In this document: positions 23,738 through 32,280 of the stretch, piece after piece
Layout: each line of letters opens with the position of its first letter
How positions within the stretch are numbered: position 1 is the first letter of the stretch
Origin: Streptomyces sp. Alt3
GTDB taxonomy: Bacteria > Actinomycetota > Actinomycetes > Streptomycetales > Streptomycetaceae
Assembly (NCBI RefSeq): GCF_030719215.1
Contig: NZ_CP120983.1
Coordinates: 3,038,001-3,102,000, forward strand
Length of the DNA stretch: 64,000 bases
Direction of reading: 5' to 3'
Made by a program: the position numbers and the translations under genes
The notes under the pieces: generated by a model
What the model was told of the DNA's origin: nothing
Seen by the model: only the letters and a program-made list of their open reading frames with translations
Databases searched by the model: none

Positions 23738-25008
23738 TTCCGGCCTCCCCCGCTGGTCGTGCCGCCCTTGCGCTTGCGGCCCCCGATCGAGCCCCTGTCG
23801 CCGCGCAGCATGCCGCCGCGGGGCTCGGCTCCCTGCGAAGGCTTCACGAGTCCGAGCTCTCCCGCCAGGGCCCAGAGGGCCTGTTTCACGGTGGAGCGTG
23901 GGTCCAGCTCGTGCATCCGGCCCGAGTCCACCGCGCCCTGGAGTTCCTTGAAGTTCGCCGGTACCGCCGTGCCCGACATCCGGGTTCCGGTGATCCGCTG
24001 GATGAGCGGCGGCTGGATCTCGGTGTTGCGGTTGAAGCGGTTGACGAGGGTGACCGTCTCCTCCGCCTTGCGGATCTGGAGGCGGTCCCACATCCGCACG
24101 ATGCGCTTGGCGCCCCGCACGGCGACGACGTCGGGTGTCGTCACCAGCACGGCGGTGTCGGCCATCTCGATGGCCGCGGCGTTGGCCCCGTTCATCTGGC
24201 TTCCGCAGTCGATGACGACGACCTCGTAGCGTGAGCGCAGGGCGCTGACGATCTGGCGGGCCGCGCGGTCGCTGACCTCCTCGCCGCGTTCGCCCTCACC
24301 GGGGGCCAGCAGGAGCGCCAGGCCGGTGTCGTGGGAGAACACGGCGTCGGAGAGGACGCGCGGGGATATGTCGGTGATGGCGGCCAGGTCGACGACGGAA
24401 CGCCGGAACTGCACGTCGAGGTACGCGGCGATGTCGCCGGTCTGGAGGTCCAGGTCGACGAGTGCGGCGGTGTGCCCGGAGGCCTGTGCGGCCAGGGCCA
24501 GTTGTACGGCTGTGAGGGTCGCGCCGACTCCGCCCTTGGCCCCGGTGACCGTGACGACCGTTCCCTCGGGGCCGGTGAACACGTCGCCTCCCGGCCCGAG
24601 GTGGCGTCGGACGCCCGTGGACCACTGCGCGGCGGCCTGGACGCGGTTGGCGAGCTCCTCGTAGCTCAGGGGGAGGGTGGCGAGACCTCGGGCCCCCGCG
24701 TCCATGGACGCGGCGAAGAGCCCGGGGCTCGCGTCGGCGGTGATCAGCACGACCCCCACGGCGGGGAAGCGCAGGGAGACCTCGCGGATCAGCTCCAGTG
24801 CGGGCACCGGGCCGATCCGCTCGTGGACCAGCACGACCTCGGGCAGTTCCTCGATGGACTCGCCGGCGAGGCGGGCGAGGGTGTCGATGAGCTGCGTCGA
24901 GTCGCCGACCGGAGCGGCCGGCTCCGCGTCGGGGAGCTGGCTGAGCAGGGTGGTCACGGACCTGGCCGCGTCGGTGTCACCGACCGCCGGGAGGATTCTG
25001 GTGGTCAT
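23734..25008 (-). CDS. tadZ: TadZ/CpaE-like ParA-family ATPase
   Basis: A 424-residue protein. A receiver-like N-terminal domain (~1-130, atypical and without an obvious phosphoacceptor context) is followed by a MinD/ParA ATPase domain with deviant Walker A GAKGGVGAT, then ALVDLDLQTGD and VVIDCGS. TadZ proteins position the pilus machine in the cell. The Lys-rich C-terminal tail (GGRKRKGGTTSGGGRK) is unusual and may bind membrane or DNA. It starts eight bases after cpaB. Confidence 0.92.
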   Translation of the reverse strand: MTTRILPAVGDTDAARSVTTLLSQLPDAEPAAPVGDSTQLIDTLARLAGESIEELPEVVLVHERIGPVPALELIREVSLRFPAVGVVLITADASPGLFAASMDAGARGLATLPLSYEELANRVQAAAQWSTGVRRHLGPGGDVFTGPEGTVVTVTGAKGGVGATLTAVQLALAAQASGHTAALVDLDLQTGDIAAYLDVQFRRSVVDLAAITDISPRVLSDAVFSHDTGLALLLAPGEGERGEEVSDRAARQIVSALRSRYEVVVIDCGSQMNGANAAAIEMADTAVLVTTPDVVAVRGAKRIVRMWDRLQIRKAEETVTLVNRFNRNTEIQPPLIQRITGTRMSGTAVPANFKELQGAVDSGRMHELDPRSTVKQALWALAGELGLVKPSQGAEPRGGMLRGDRGSIGGRKRKGGTTSGGGRK

Positions 25009-25015
25009 CCCATCC

Positions 25016-25720
25016 TCACTTGTCCTTGTCGAGCGTGTAGGTCCGGTCGCCCGGACGGATGACGCCGTCGCTGCCCGGGGCGATCAGTGCGAGACGCACG
25101 TGCTGGGCGAAGGACTCGGCGTAGGCCACGCGCTGGGTGTCGAGGGTGTCGAGCGCGAAGGTGATCGGTACGGCCTCGGTCGCCTGGTTCCTGTCGTCCT
25201 TCCTCGGTTCCAGGGCGGTCAGCTGACCGACGTCGAGGACTTTCGCGTTGGAGACGATGACCTTGGACTGGGCCACCTCACCGTCCCGTTCGCCCGCGAA
25301 GGTGGCGTAGATGTTGACCTTGTCGTTGGGCCGGATCTTGCCCGCCACACCGGTGGCCGCGTCGATCATGATGGCGATCTCCTGCTCGCCCGGGCGCAGT
25401 TCAGGGCTCCGGACCATCATGTCGGACTGCATCAGGGAGCCCGCCCGGAGTTCGGTGACGGCGATCTTGCCGTCGACCTCGTCGATCTCCGTGACGGCGT
25501 TCTCCGACAGCCAGCGTTTCGGCATGGAGACCTTCTCGAACTGCTTCGCGGACAGGGGCGTGTACGGGGCCACGTTGTCCTTGAGCCGGTAGGCGTCGAC
25601 CTCGGGGCCGACCTTCGAGTTGACGTCGCTGATCACCGAGAGGACCCCGGCGAAGGCTCCGAAGGCGCACAGGACCGACAGGAGCAGGAGTATCACGCCG
25701 CGGCGCTGGCGGGAGTTCAT
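25016..25720 (-). CDS. cpaB: CpaB/RcpC-like pilus assembly protein
   Basis: A 234-residue protein with one N-terminal helix (~8-30) and an extracytoplasmic SAF-type domain (LKDNVAPYTPLSAKQFEKV... VTELRAGSLMQSDM... RPGEQEIAIMIDAATGVAGKIRPNDKVNIYATF). In Gram-negatives CpaB binds the secretin. No secretin is expected or seen here, so it probably stabilises the wall-side part of the machine. Confidence 0.9.
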   Translation of the reverse strand: MNSRQRRGVILLLLSVLCAFGAFAGVLSVISDVNSKVGPEVDAYRLKDNVAPYTPLSAKQFEKVSMPKRWLSENAVTEIDEVDGKIAVTELRAGSLMQSDMMVRSPELRPGEQEIAIMIDAATGVAGKIRPNDKVNIYATFAGERDGEVAQSKVIVSNAKVLDVGQLTALEPRKDDRNQATEAVPITFALDTLDTQRVAYAESFAQHVRLALIAPGSDGVIRPGDRTYTLDKDK

Positions 25721-25804
25721 GAGCCGGACAACCTCGTTCGAATCGGATGCGGGGAGCAGCGGACAGAGAGGGATGCGCGGTGTCTGCGGAGAGCCCTTGG
25801 CGCA

Positions 25805-26689
25805 CTAGGTGGCGGGCGGTGCGGGCGCTCCGTGGCTCAGGACACCCGGGGAGTGCATTCGGTTCTCCGGCGGGGCGAGCGGGGAGGAACAGAACGCGCA
25901 GCGGTCACCGATGAGCTCCATTCCGCACCAGTGGCAGTTCTCCCGGCGTACGGAGGAAACGAGCTGGTAGATCACGGAGATGTCCGGGAGGAAGGAAGCG
26001 AATTCCACCAGCTTCCCCGTTCCCCACCAGCGTGGTGAACCGGAAGGCAGGGCGCACTCCTGGACGGCCTGTACGCCCCATGCGGGGGCGAGGGTCTGCT
26101 GGACCCATTCGGAGGCCAGCTGGCCCTTGGCGACCATCAGCTGTGTGGCGAACGGCGGCCCGGTGGGCGGTTCGGCCGAAGGGCCGATCCTGACGAGCTG
26201 CGGGCTGGGGCCGGCCAGCACGGCGAACTGCGATCCGGGGACCCAGGACTTGGCGTGGGTCTTGAGGCTGACGGGGACCCGGTCGAGCCTGGCCACGGAG
26301 TTCAGCAGGGCTCCGGCGTGGATGTAGTGGGCGAGTAGGCGGGCCGCCGAGGCCACCACTCCCGGGCTGAAGTCGCAGACGGAGAGCTGGCGCAGCTGGC
26401 GTACGAGTACGGCGACGCCCAGGGGCGGCAGGTCAGTCCTGAGCAGGGCGATGCGGTCGCTCTCCAGGACCGAGCGGATGGCGTGCAGTCTGCGTTCGTG
26501 GGCGGCGCCGATGCCCGTGGGGTAGACCGCGACGACGTAGCCGTGCTTTTCCAGGAGCAGGTTCATGTCACCGATCGCGAGATCGAGGGGCTGGGCCTCG
26601 GGTGCCTGCAGCAGGGCCGCCGTGGGTGTCTGCTGATCGGTCGGCGGGAGCACCAGATCGGCACTGGTCACTGCTATTGCGGTCGGCAC
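25805..26689 (-). CDS. Uncharacterised protein with C-terminal zinc ribbon, first gene of the tad operon
   Basis: A 294-residue soluble protein. GTG 26689 is chosen because GGGGAAGAG lies directly upstream and the longer frame is unlike coding sequence. The body is mixed alpha/beta (LLLEKHGYVVAVYP, IALLRTDLPPLGVAVLVRQL) and the C-terminus carries CHWCGMELIGDRCAFCSSP, a CxxC...CxxC zinc-ribbon pattern. No signal peptide or membrane helix is seen. I do not recognise the family. Its place at the head of cpaB-tadZ-tadE-tadA-tadB-tadC suggests a cytoplasmic accessory or regulator of the pilus. Confidence 0.65.
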   Translation of the reverse strand: MPTAIAVTSADLVLPPTDQQTPTAALLQAPEAQPLDLAIGDMNLLLEKHGYVVAVYPTGIGAAHERRLHAIRSVLESDRIALLRTDLPPLGVAVLVRQLRQLSVCDFSPGVVASAARLLAHYIHAGALLNSVARLDRVPVSLKTHAKSWVPGSQFAVLAGPSPQLVRIGPSAEPPTGPPFATQLMVAKGQLASEWVQQTLAPAWGVQAVQECALPSGSPRWWGTGKLVEFASFLPDISVIYQLVSSVRRENCHWCGMELIGDRCAFCSSPLAPPENRMHSPGVLSHGAPAPPAT

Positions 26690-27232
26690 GCTCTTCCCCG
26701 TTCGGCTCCGGCCGTCGTCGGTGACGACTTCGGCCGCAATCGCTCCTGCTCCGTGCTTCTTTCCCCAGCACTTTAACCACGTCAGACCGGGCAGAGAACA
26801 GATATCGGAACCCAGTACGAAGTCGTGCGGCACAGGCGTTCGCTACGCCTCCGTACGAAATCGGACGAAAAGCAGAGTGGTTAACTCCTGCACCACTGCA
26901 TAGAGTTACCCCGGCCGAACCGGTTTGAAATCCCGGGGAATTGATCCGCCCACGTCAGAGCGGATTGCGGCCGCTTTCCACGGCCTTCCGCGATATCGCG
27001 CCCGTCACGTTCCGGACACCCCTGCCGAGTCACCCGCGCGAGTGCACTCCCGACGTTCCACGAGCGGTCACCCGAAGGTGTGCGTGGGCGCCGCCCACCC
27101 CCGCACCCGGCACCGTCGCACGTATCCGTGCCGCCAGAGGTCTTGACAACTCGATTGGTCTGGACCAGTTTATCGGCCAACGGTGGCCACCGTTTCCGCC
27201 AGCACCCCCAACTCCCCCACCGGAGGCAGCAA
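26690..27232. other. Intergenic region between the tad operon and the chitinase gene
   Basis: A divergent regulatory interval of 543 bp. Its A+T content is higher than that of the flanking genes, and no open frame here looks coding. The right part holds the chitinase promoter with a dre box at 27154-27169. The left part must contain the tad operon promoter, but no copy of the TGGGCCC palindrome found before flp is present, so the machine and the pilin appear to have different promoters. Confidence 0.6.
27143..27172 (+). promoter_or_regulatory. Chitinase promoter with DasR-type dre box
   Basis: TTGACA at 27143-27148 is a consensus -35. A weak -10 (AGTTTA) follows at 27167-27172. Between them, ATTGGTCTGGACCAGT (27154-27169) closely matches the ACTGGTCTAGACCACT-type dre site bound by DasR, the GntR-family repressor of chitin and GlcNAc genes in Streptomyces. 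A repressor there would block the promoter until amino-sugar phosphates accumulate. Confidence 0.75.
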
Positions 27233-28963
27233 GTGGAACGCTCCGCAGGCAGCAGCAGACACAGAAGGAGCCGGGTCCGGCCCCTCCTCGGCGGGGCGGT
27301 CGCCGTCGTCGCGGCGGGGGCGCTGGCCGTCACCGGTCTCGCGACCGGTGCGCAGGCCGCCGAGGTCAACGTGGCCAAGAACGCCGGATTCGAGTCCGGG
27401 CTCGCCAACTGGACCTGTTCCGGCGGCAGCGGCACCACCGTCTCCTCCCCCGTGCACAGCGGCACCTCCGCGCTCAAGGCCACCCCGGCCGGGCAGGACA
27501 ACGCCAAGTGCACGCAGACCGTGGCCGTGAAGCCCAACTCGACCTACTCACTGAGCTCCTGGGTGCAGGGCGGTTACGCCTACCTCGGCGCGAGCGGCAC
27601 CGGGACCACGGACGTCTCCACCTGGACACCCGGATCGAGCAGCTGGACCCAGCTGAAGACCGGCTTCACCACAGGCCCCTCGACCACCTCCGTGACCGTC
27701 TACACCCACGGCTGGTACGGCCAGGCCGCGTACTTCGCGGACGACGTCCAGGTGACCGGCCCGGACGGGGGCGGTGGCACCGACCCGGAGCCCGCGATCC
27801 CCGGGACCCCCGCCGGGCTGACCGTGGGAGCGACGACCACGTCCTCGGTCGCCCTGAGCTGGAGCTCCGTGTCCGGCGCGACCGGGTACACCGTCTACCG
27901 CAACGGCACGAAGGCGACCACGTCCACCGGCACCTCCGCGACGGTGACGGGGCTGGCGGCCGACACCGCGTACCAGTTCGCCGTCAGCGCCACCAACGCC
28001 GCCGGTGAGTCCGTGAAGTCCGCGACCGTCAGCGGCCGTACGGCGAAGGCTACCGACCCGGGCGGACCCACCACCTCGGTGCCCAAGCACGCGGTGACCG
28101 GCTACTGGCAGAACTTCGACAACGGCGCCGCGGTTCAGAAGCTCAGCGACGTCCCCGCGAACTACGACATCATCGCCGTGTCCTTCGCGGACGCCACCAC
28201 CACGCCCGGCGCGGTCACCTTCAACCTGGACTCGGCGGGGCTGAACGGCTACACCGTCGCCCAGTTCAAGGCCGACATCAAGGCCAAGCAGGCCGCCGGC
28301 AAGAACGTCATCATCTCCGTGGGCGGCGAGAAGGGCTCCGTCGCGGTCAACAGCGACGCCTCCGCGACCGCGTTCGCCGACTCGGTGTACGCGCTCATCC
28401 AGGAGTACGGCTTCAACGGCGTCGACATCGACCTGGAGAACGGCCTCAACTCCACCTACATGACGAAGGCCCTGCGCTCGCTGTCGTCGAAGGCGGGCTC
28501 CGGCCTCGTCATCACCATGGCGCCGCAGACGATCGACATGCAGTCGACCTCCGGTGAGTACTTCAGGACGGCGCTCAACATCAAGGACATCCTGACCGTC
28601 GTCAACATGCAGTACTACAACAGCGGTTCCATGCTGGGCTGCGACGGCAAGGTCTACTCCCAGGGTTCGGTGGACTTCCTCACCGCGCTCGCCTGCATCC
28701 AGCTGGAGGGCGGCCTCGCCCCGTCCCAGGTCGGCCTCGGCGTCCCCGCCTCCACCCGCGGCGCGGGCAGCGGCTACGTCGCCCCGTCCGTCGTGAACGC
28801 GGCCCTGGACTGCCTGGCCAAGGGCACGAGCTGTGGTTCCTTCAAGCCGTCCAGGACCTACCCGGACCTGCGCGGCGCGATGACCTGGTCCACCAACTGG
28901 GACGCCACCGCGGGCAACGCCTGGTCCAACGCGGTCGGCCCGCACGTCCACGGGCTGCCGTAG
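27233..28963 (+). CDS. Secreted GH18 chitinase with CBM and Fn3 domains
   Basis: A 576-residue exported enzyme. GTG 27233 follows a GGAGG ribosome binding site and begins a signal peptide (to about residue 43, GAQAAE). A carbohydrate-binding beta-sandwich (~44-175) and an Fn3 domain (~190-275) precede the GH18 catalytic domain (~285-576). The catalytic motif is GVDIDLE, with proton donor E402; YYN (MQYYNSG) and the final W motif (MTWSTNWD) are also present. It hydrolyses chitin outside the cell. The dre box in its promoter indicates DasR control. Confidence 0.93.
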   Translation: MERSAGSSRHRRSRVRPLLGGAVAVVAAGALAVTGLATGAQAAEVNVAKNAGFESGLANWTCSGGSGTTVSSPVHSGTSALKATPAGQDNAKCTQTVAVKPNSTYSLSSWVQGGYAYLGASGTGTTDVSTWTPGSSSWTQLKTGFTTGPSTTSVTVYTHGWYGQAAYFADDVQVTGPDGGGGTDPEPAIPGTPAGLTVGATTTSSVALSWSSVSGATGYTVYRNGTKATTSTGTSATVTGLAADTAYQFAVSATNAAGESVKSATVSGRTAKATDPGGPTTSVPKHAVTGYWQNFDNGAAVQKLSDVPANYDIIAVSFADATTTPGAVTFNLDSAGLNGYTVAQFKADIKAKQAAGKNVIISVGGEKGSVAVNSDASATAFADSVYALIQEYGFNGVDIDLENGLNSTYMTKALRSLSSKAGSGLVITMAPQTIDMQSTSGEYFRTALNIKDILTVVNMQYYNSGSMLGCDGKVYSQGSVDFLTALACIQLEGGLAPSQVGLGVPASTRGAGSGYVAPSVVNAALDCLAKGTSCGSFKPSRTYPDLRGAMTWSTNWDATAGNAWSNAVGPHVHGLP

Positions 28964-28997
28964 CCGAGGCTGCCGTAGCTCCACCGGACCGTCGGTC

Positions 28998-29048
28998 CAG
29001 CAGCGCCGCCGCTCCCCCGGCGGCGCTGCTGCGTGCGGATCCGCACGC
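28998..29048. terminator. Terminator hairpins between chitinase and Nramp genes
   Basis: CAGCAGCGCCGCC (28998-29010) pairs with GGCGGCGCTGCTG (29019-29031) across an eight-base loop. A perfect 18-bp palindrome at 29031-29048 follows immediately. It lies between convergent stops, so it can end both transcripts. Confidence 0.75.
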
Positions 29049-29053
29049 GGATG

Positions 29054-30361
29054 TCACCAGGGCAGTTCGCGCACCTGCTGGACGCACAGCACGACGAAGA
29101 GGAGCCCCGCCGCGCCCAGCATCCCGTTGCTGAGCCAGCCGTTGCGCCACTCCCTCGGTGTGCGGGAGGTGTTCAGCAGCCACAGCAGGGTCAGGGCCAG
29201 GAACGGCATGAAGAACGCCCCCAGCACCCCGTAGCCGATGACCAGCCCGAACGGCTCGTCCAGCCACAGCAGCGTCATCGGCGGGAACGTCAGCCAGAGC
29301 AGGTACGCGCGGAAGGGCACCGACCGCTCCTGCCGGCCCACGGTGTCGCTGCCCGCCCTCTCCACGCCCCGGTCACCACGGCCGGCGGCCTGGATCCGCT
29401 CGACGAAGTCGGCGAACATCAGGCTCACGCCGTGCCAGACACCGATGAGCGACGAGAACGACGTCGCGAAGAAGCCGACCAGGAAGAGCTTCGCGGTGGC
29501 CGCGCCGAAGCGGTCCTCCAGGACCTGGCCGAGGTCGATCAGCCCCCGGTCGCCCTTCGTCAGGGCGATCTGCGAGGAGTGCAGCAGCTCGGCGCCGACG
29601 ATGAGCATCGCGACGACGAAGATGCCCGTCGTGATGTAGGCGACCCGGTTGTCCATCCGCATCACCTTCATCCAGGAGGTGTTGGACCAGCCCTTGGCGT
29701 TCACCCAGTACCCGTACGCCGCCATGGTGATCGTGCCGCCGACCCCGCCGATCAGACCGAGCGTGTAGATCAGCGAGCCGTCCGGGAGTACGGGGAGCAG
29801 CCCCGCGAAGGAGGCGCCGATGTCCGGCACCACCCGGATCGCGACATAGACCACTACGACGAACATGACGCCGATGAGGACCGTCATGACCTTCTCGAAG
29901 ACGGCGTACTGGTTGAACCAGACGAAGACCAGGCCGACCAGTCCGGTGACGATCGCCCACGTCTTGAGGCCCGGCCCGTCGGGGAAGAGCGCCACGATGG
30001 GCAGGGCGCTGGAGGACATGGCCGTCGCGCCGTAGACGAAGCCCCAGACGACGACGTACACGGCGAAGTAGCCGGTGGTCCAGCCGCCGAGGGTGCGCCA
30101 GCCGTCGAAGAGTGTGCGGCCGGTCGCGAGGTGCCAGCGGCCCACCGCCTCCGCGAGGGAGATCTTGACGAGGCAGCCGATCACCGCCGCCCACATGAGG
30201 GTGTAGCCGAATTTGCTGCCGGCGATGAGGGTCGCGACCAGGTCGCCGGCTCCGACACCCGTCGCCGCCACGACGATGCCGGGCCCGATGTACTTCCAAC
30301 TGGATCTACGTGGACGGGAGTCCAGCTCCCCGGTCTCTGTGGTGTCACTCGTCTCGGCCAT
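29054..30361 (-). CDS. Nramp-family transporter with atypical metal-site motif
   Basis: A 435-residue membrane protein with ~11 helices and the Nramp fold outline (GPGIVVAATGVGAGDLVATLIAG at helix 1, MAAYGYWVNAKGW at helix 6). Canonical Nramps carry DPGN in helix 1 and MPH in helix 6. Here helix 1 reads GAGD and helix 6 lacks MPH, so the substrate may not be Mn2+ or Fe2+. ATG 30361 is used. A GTG at 30412 with GAGGAGAGG further upstream would add 17 residues, so the start is uncertain. It is divergent from the kinase gene. Confidence 0.8.
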   Translation of the reverse strand: MAETSDTTETGELDSRPRRSSWKYIGPGIVVAATGVGAGDLVATLIAGSKFGYTLMWAAVIGCLVKISLAEAVGRWHLATGRTLFDGWRTLGGWTTGYFAVYVVVWGFVYGATAMSSSALPIVALFPDGPGLKTWAIVTGLVGLVFVWFNQYAVFEKVMTVLIGVMFVVVVYVAIRVVPDIGASFAGLLPVLPDGSLIYTLGLIGGVGGTITMAAYGYWVNAKGWSNTSWMKVMRMDNRVAYITTGIFVVAMLIVGAELLHSSQIALTKGDRGLIDLGQVLEDRFGAATAKLFLVGFFATSFSSLIGVWHGVSLMFADFVERIQAAGRGDRGVERAGSDTVGRQERSVPFRAYLLWLTFPPMTLLWLDEPFGLVIGYGVLGAFFMPFLALTLLWLLNTSRTPREWRNGWLSNGMLGAAGLLFVVLCVQQVRELPW

Positions 30362-30540
30362 GTCGATCAACGAAGCGCAAAGTCCCGGTTCGCACAAGGG
30401 GGCGTGTGACACCCCCGCCAGGCCCTCTCCTCACCAGGACAGCTGTGGACGTTCCGTGACAGGAGATGACCGTGCACTCCCCCCTTCCCCGTGGGACGCT
30501 TGTCGCGCTGGACCGTAAGGCGCTGGACGGGGGAAGTGAC

Positions 30541-32211
30541 ATGGCAGGCGCGCGAGTTGATCCGCTGGGAAGTGGAGATCCGGCGACGCTCGGCAGGTAC
30601 GAACTGATCGGGAGGCTGGCTTCCGGCGGCATGGGGCGCATCTACCTCGCCCGGAACGCCGAGGGGCAGCTGGTGGCGGTGAAGACGCTGCTCTCCGACG
30701 GCGTCGTCAGTGATGTCGACCGGCGGCGGTTCACCCGCGAGGTGGGCCTGGCCCAACGCATCGACAGCGCGTTCACGGCGCGCGTGCGGGACGCCGATCC
30801 GGGGGCGGATCTGCCGTGGATGGCGATCGACTACATCGCAGCGCCACCGCTCTCCGTACTGGTGAGCACCGCCGGGGTGCTGCCGGCCTCGGCGGTCCAG
30901 TGGCTGGCGGCGGGCACCGCGGAGGCGCTGGTCACGCTGCACGGCGAGGGCATCATCCACCGGGACCTCAAGCCGCAGAACATCCTGCTGCCGCTCCCCG
31001 GCCCGCGGGTGATCGACTTCGGCATCTCGCACGCGAACGACCTCACCCGCACGAGCCTCACCCTGGGCACGATCGCCTTCACCTCGCCGGAGCAGGCCCG
31101 GGGCGAGCCGTCGACCGAGGCGTCGGACGTGTACTCGCTCGGGGCGACCCTGTTCCACCTGGCGCTGGGCAGGCCCCCCTACCGCGACGGCAGTGACACG
31201 CTGGCGCTGCTGGCCCAGGTGCAGCGGGGCCAGCTCGACCTCGACGGTCTGCCCAAGGAACTGACGGCGTTGATCCGCCCCTGCCTGGCGGCCGATCCCG
31301 CGCAGCGGCCCGTCCCCGCGGAGATGCTGGCCCGCTTCCGGCAGTCCTTGGCCGGGCTTCCGGTGTCGCAGGGCGGTCGCCGCTGGCTGCCGCAGCGCTG
31401 GACGGACCTGATCAGCTCGTACGAACGTCATGGGCGGGACCTGGCGCGTGGAGCCGGCATCGGCGCGGACACTCCGGGCCCCGGGGGGATCAGGGCCGGC
31501 CTGCGCACGGATGTCGTCCCGCCTCCGGACCCGACCCGTGTGTACACGCAGGAGCGTGAACGGGCCGAACGTGAGCGCGCCGAGAGGGAGCGGGCCGAGG
31601 AGGCACGGGCCGAGAAGGAGCGGGTGGAACGCGAGCGGGCCCTGCACGCCCAGGAACGGCTGCGCGAGCAGGAGTGGCAGCAGGAACTGGAGCGGAGAAA
31701 GGCCGAGGAGGCACGGGCCGAGAAGGAACGGGTGGAACGCGAGCGGGCCCTCCTCGCCCAGGAACGGCTGCGCGAGCAGGAGTGGCAGCAGGAACTGGAG
31801 CGGAGAAAGGCCGAGGAGGAGCGGAGGAAGGCCGAGAAGAACGCCCGGGAGAGGGCCGCCAGGGCCAGGGCCCGTCAGCAGGCCTCGGGCCCGTCGTCCG
31901 CCTCGGCGCGATCCGCGTCCGGGACGTCGAAGCCGGCGTCCCGCCCGGAACCGCCCCGGACGCCACCGCCCGCACCCGCTCCGTCCGGGAGGTCGTCGTC
32001 AGCCGTGGTCTGGCTGGTGGTGCTCGCCGCCGTCGCCCTCCTGGTCCTCTGGCTGGCCAACAGGCCGGACGGCGGGAGCGGCACGCACTCGGGCGGCGTG
32101 GGCACGAGCACGGGTGCCACCGCCGTCGGCGACAGCGGTCCCGGCGGGGACAGCGGCGGCGAGGGGACACCCGGTCCGGACAGGACGGTGCTCCGCGTCG
32201 GGTGGGTCTGA
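30541..32211 (+). CDS. Ser/Thr protein kinase with coiled coil and membrane anchor
   Basis: A 556-residue protein with an N-terminal Hanks-type kinase domain: GGMGRIYLARN loop, catalytic Lys in VAVKTLL, HRDLKPQN, DFG (VIDFGISH) and the SPEQARGE activation-segment end. An Arg/Glu/Ala-rich coiled coil (~335-440) containing a perfect-frame 36-residue duplication follows, then a Pro/Ser linker, one membrane helix (SSAVVWLVVLAAVALLVLWL) and a short Gly-rich extracytoplasmic tail without PASTA repeats. GGGGGAAG precedes ATG 30541. The substrate is unknown. Confidence 0.93.
   Translation: MAGARVDPLGSGDPATLGRYELIGRLASGGMGRIYLARNAEGQLVAVKTLLSDGVVSDVDRRRFTREVGLAQRIDSAFTARVRDADPGADLPWMAIDYIAAPPLSVLVSTAGVLPASAVQWLAAGTAEALVTLHGEGIIHRDLKPQNILLPLPGPRVIDFGISHANDLTRTSLTLGTIAFTSPEQARGEPSTEASDVYSLGATLFHLALGRPPYRDGSDTLALLAQVQRGQLDLDGLPKELTALIRPCLAADPAQRPVPAEMLARFRQSLAGLPVSQGGRRWLPQRWTDLISSYERHGRDLARGAGIGADTPGPGGIRAGLRTDVVPPPDPTRVYTQERERAERERAERERAEEARAEKERVERERALHAQERLREQEWQQELERRKAEEARAEKERVERERALLAQERLREQEWQQELERRKAEEERRKAEKNARERAARARARQQASGPSSASARSASGTSKPASRPEPPRTPPPAPAPSGRSSSAVVWLVVLAAVALLVLWLANRPDGGSGTHSGGVGTSTGATAVGDSGPGGDSGGEGTPGPDRTVLRVGWV
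31594..31809 (+). repeat. 108-bp in-frame tandem duplication in the kinase gene
   Basis: The segment at 31594-31701 is repeated at 31702-31809 with few changes, and the first bases of a third copy follow at 31810. Each unit encodes 36 residues of charged coiled coil (start AEEARAEKERVERERAL). The phase is kept, so the repeat lengthens the coiled coil without breaking the frame. Confidence 0.85.
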
Positions 32212-32271
32212 GGCGTACGTGCTCCCGTACGCCTCGGACCCGACGCTTCAGACCGGGCCGGACCGGCCCGG
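32210..32271. terminator. Hairpins between kinase and GntP genes
   Basis: GAGGCGTACG (32210-32219) pairs with CGTACGCCTC (32226-32235) across the kinase stop codon, and CCGGGCCG (32253-32260) pairs with CGGCCCGG (32264-32271). The genes converge here, so both hairpins may terminate transcription. Confidence 0.5.
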
Positions 32272-32280
32272 GGAAGCCCC

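Noticed and set aside
30361..30412. Longer N-terminus for the Nramp-like protein from GTG 30412
   Set aside because: The extra 17 residues (Cys/Pro-rich) are unlike family N-termini; the shorter ATG is preferred, though its ribosome binding site is weak.
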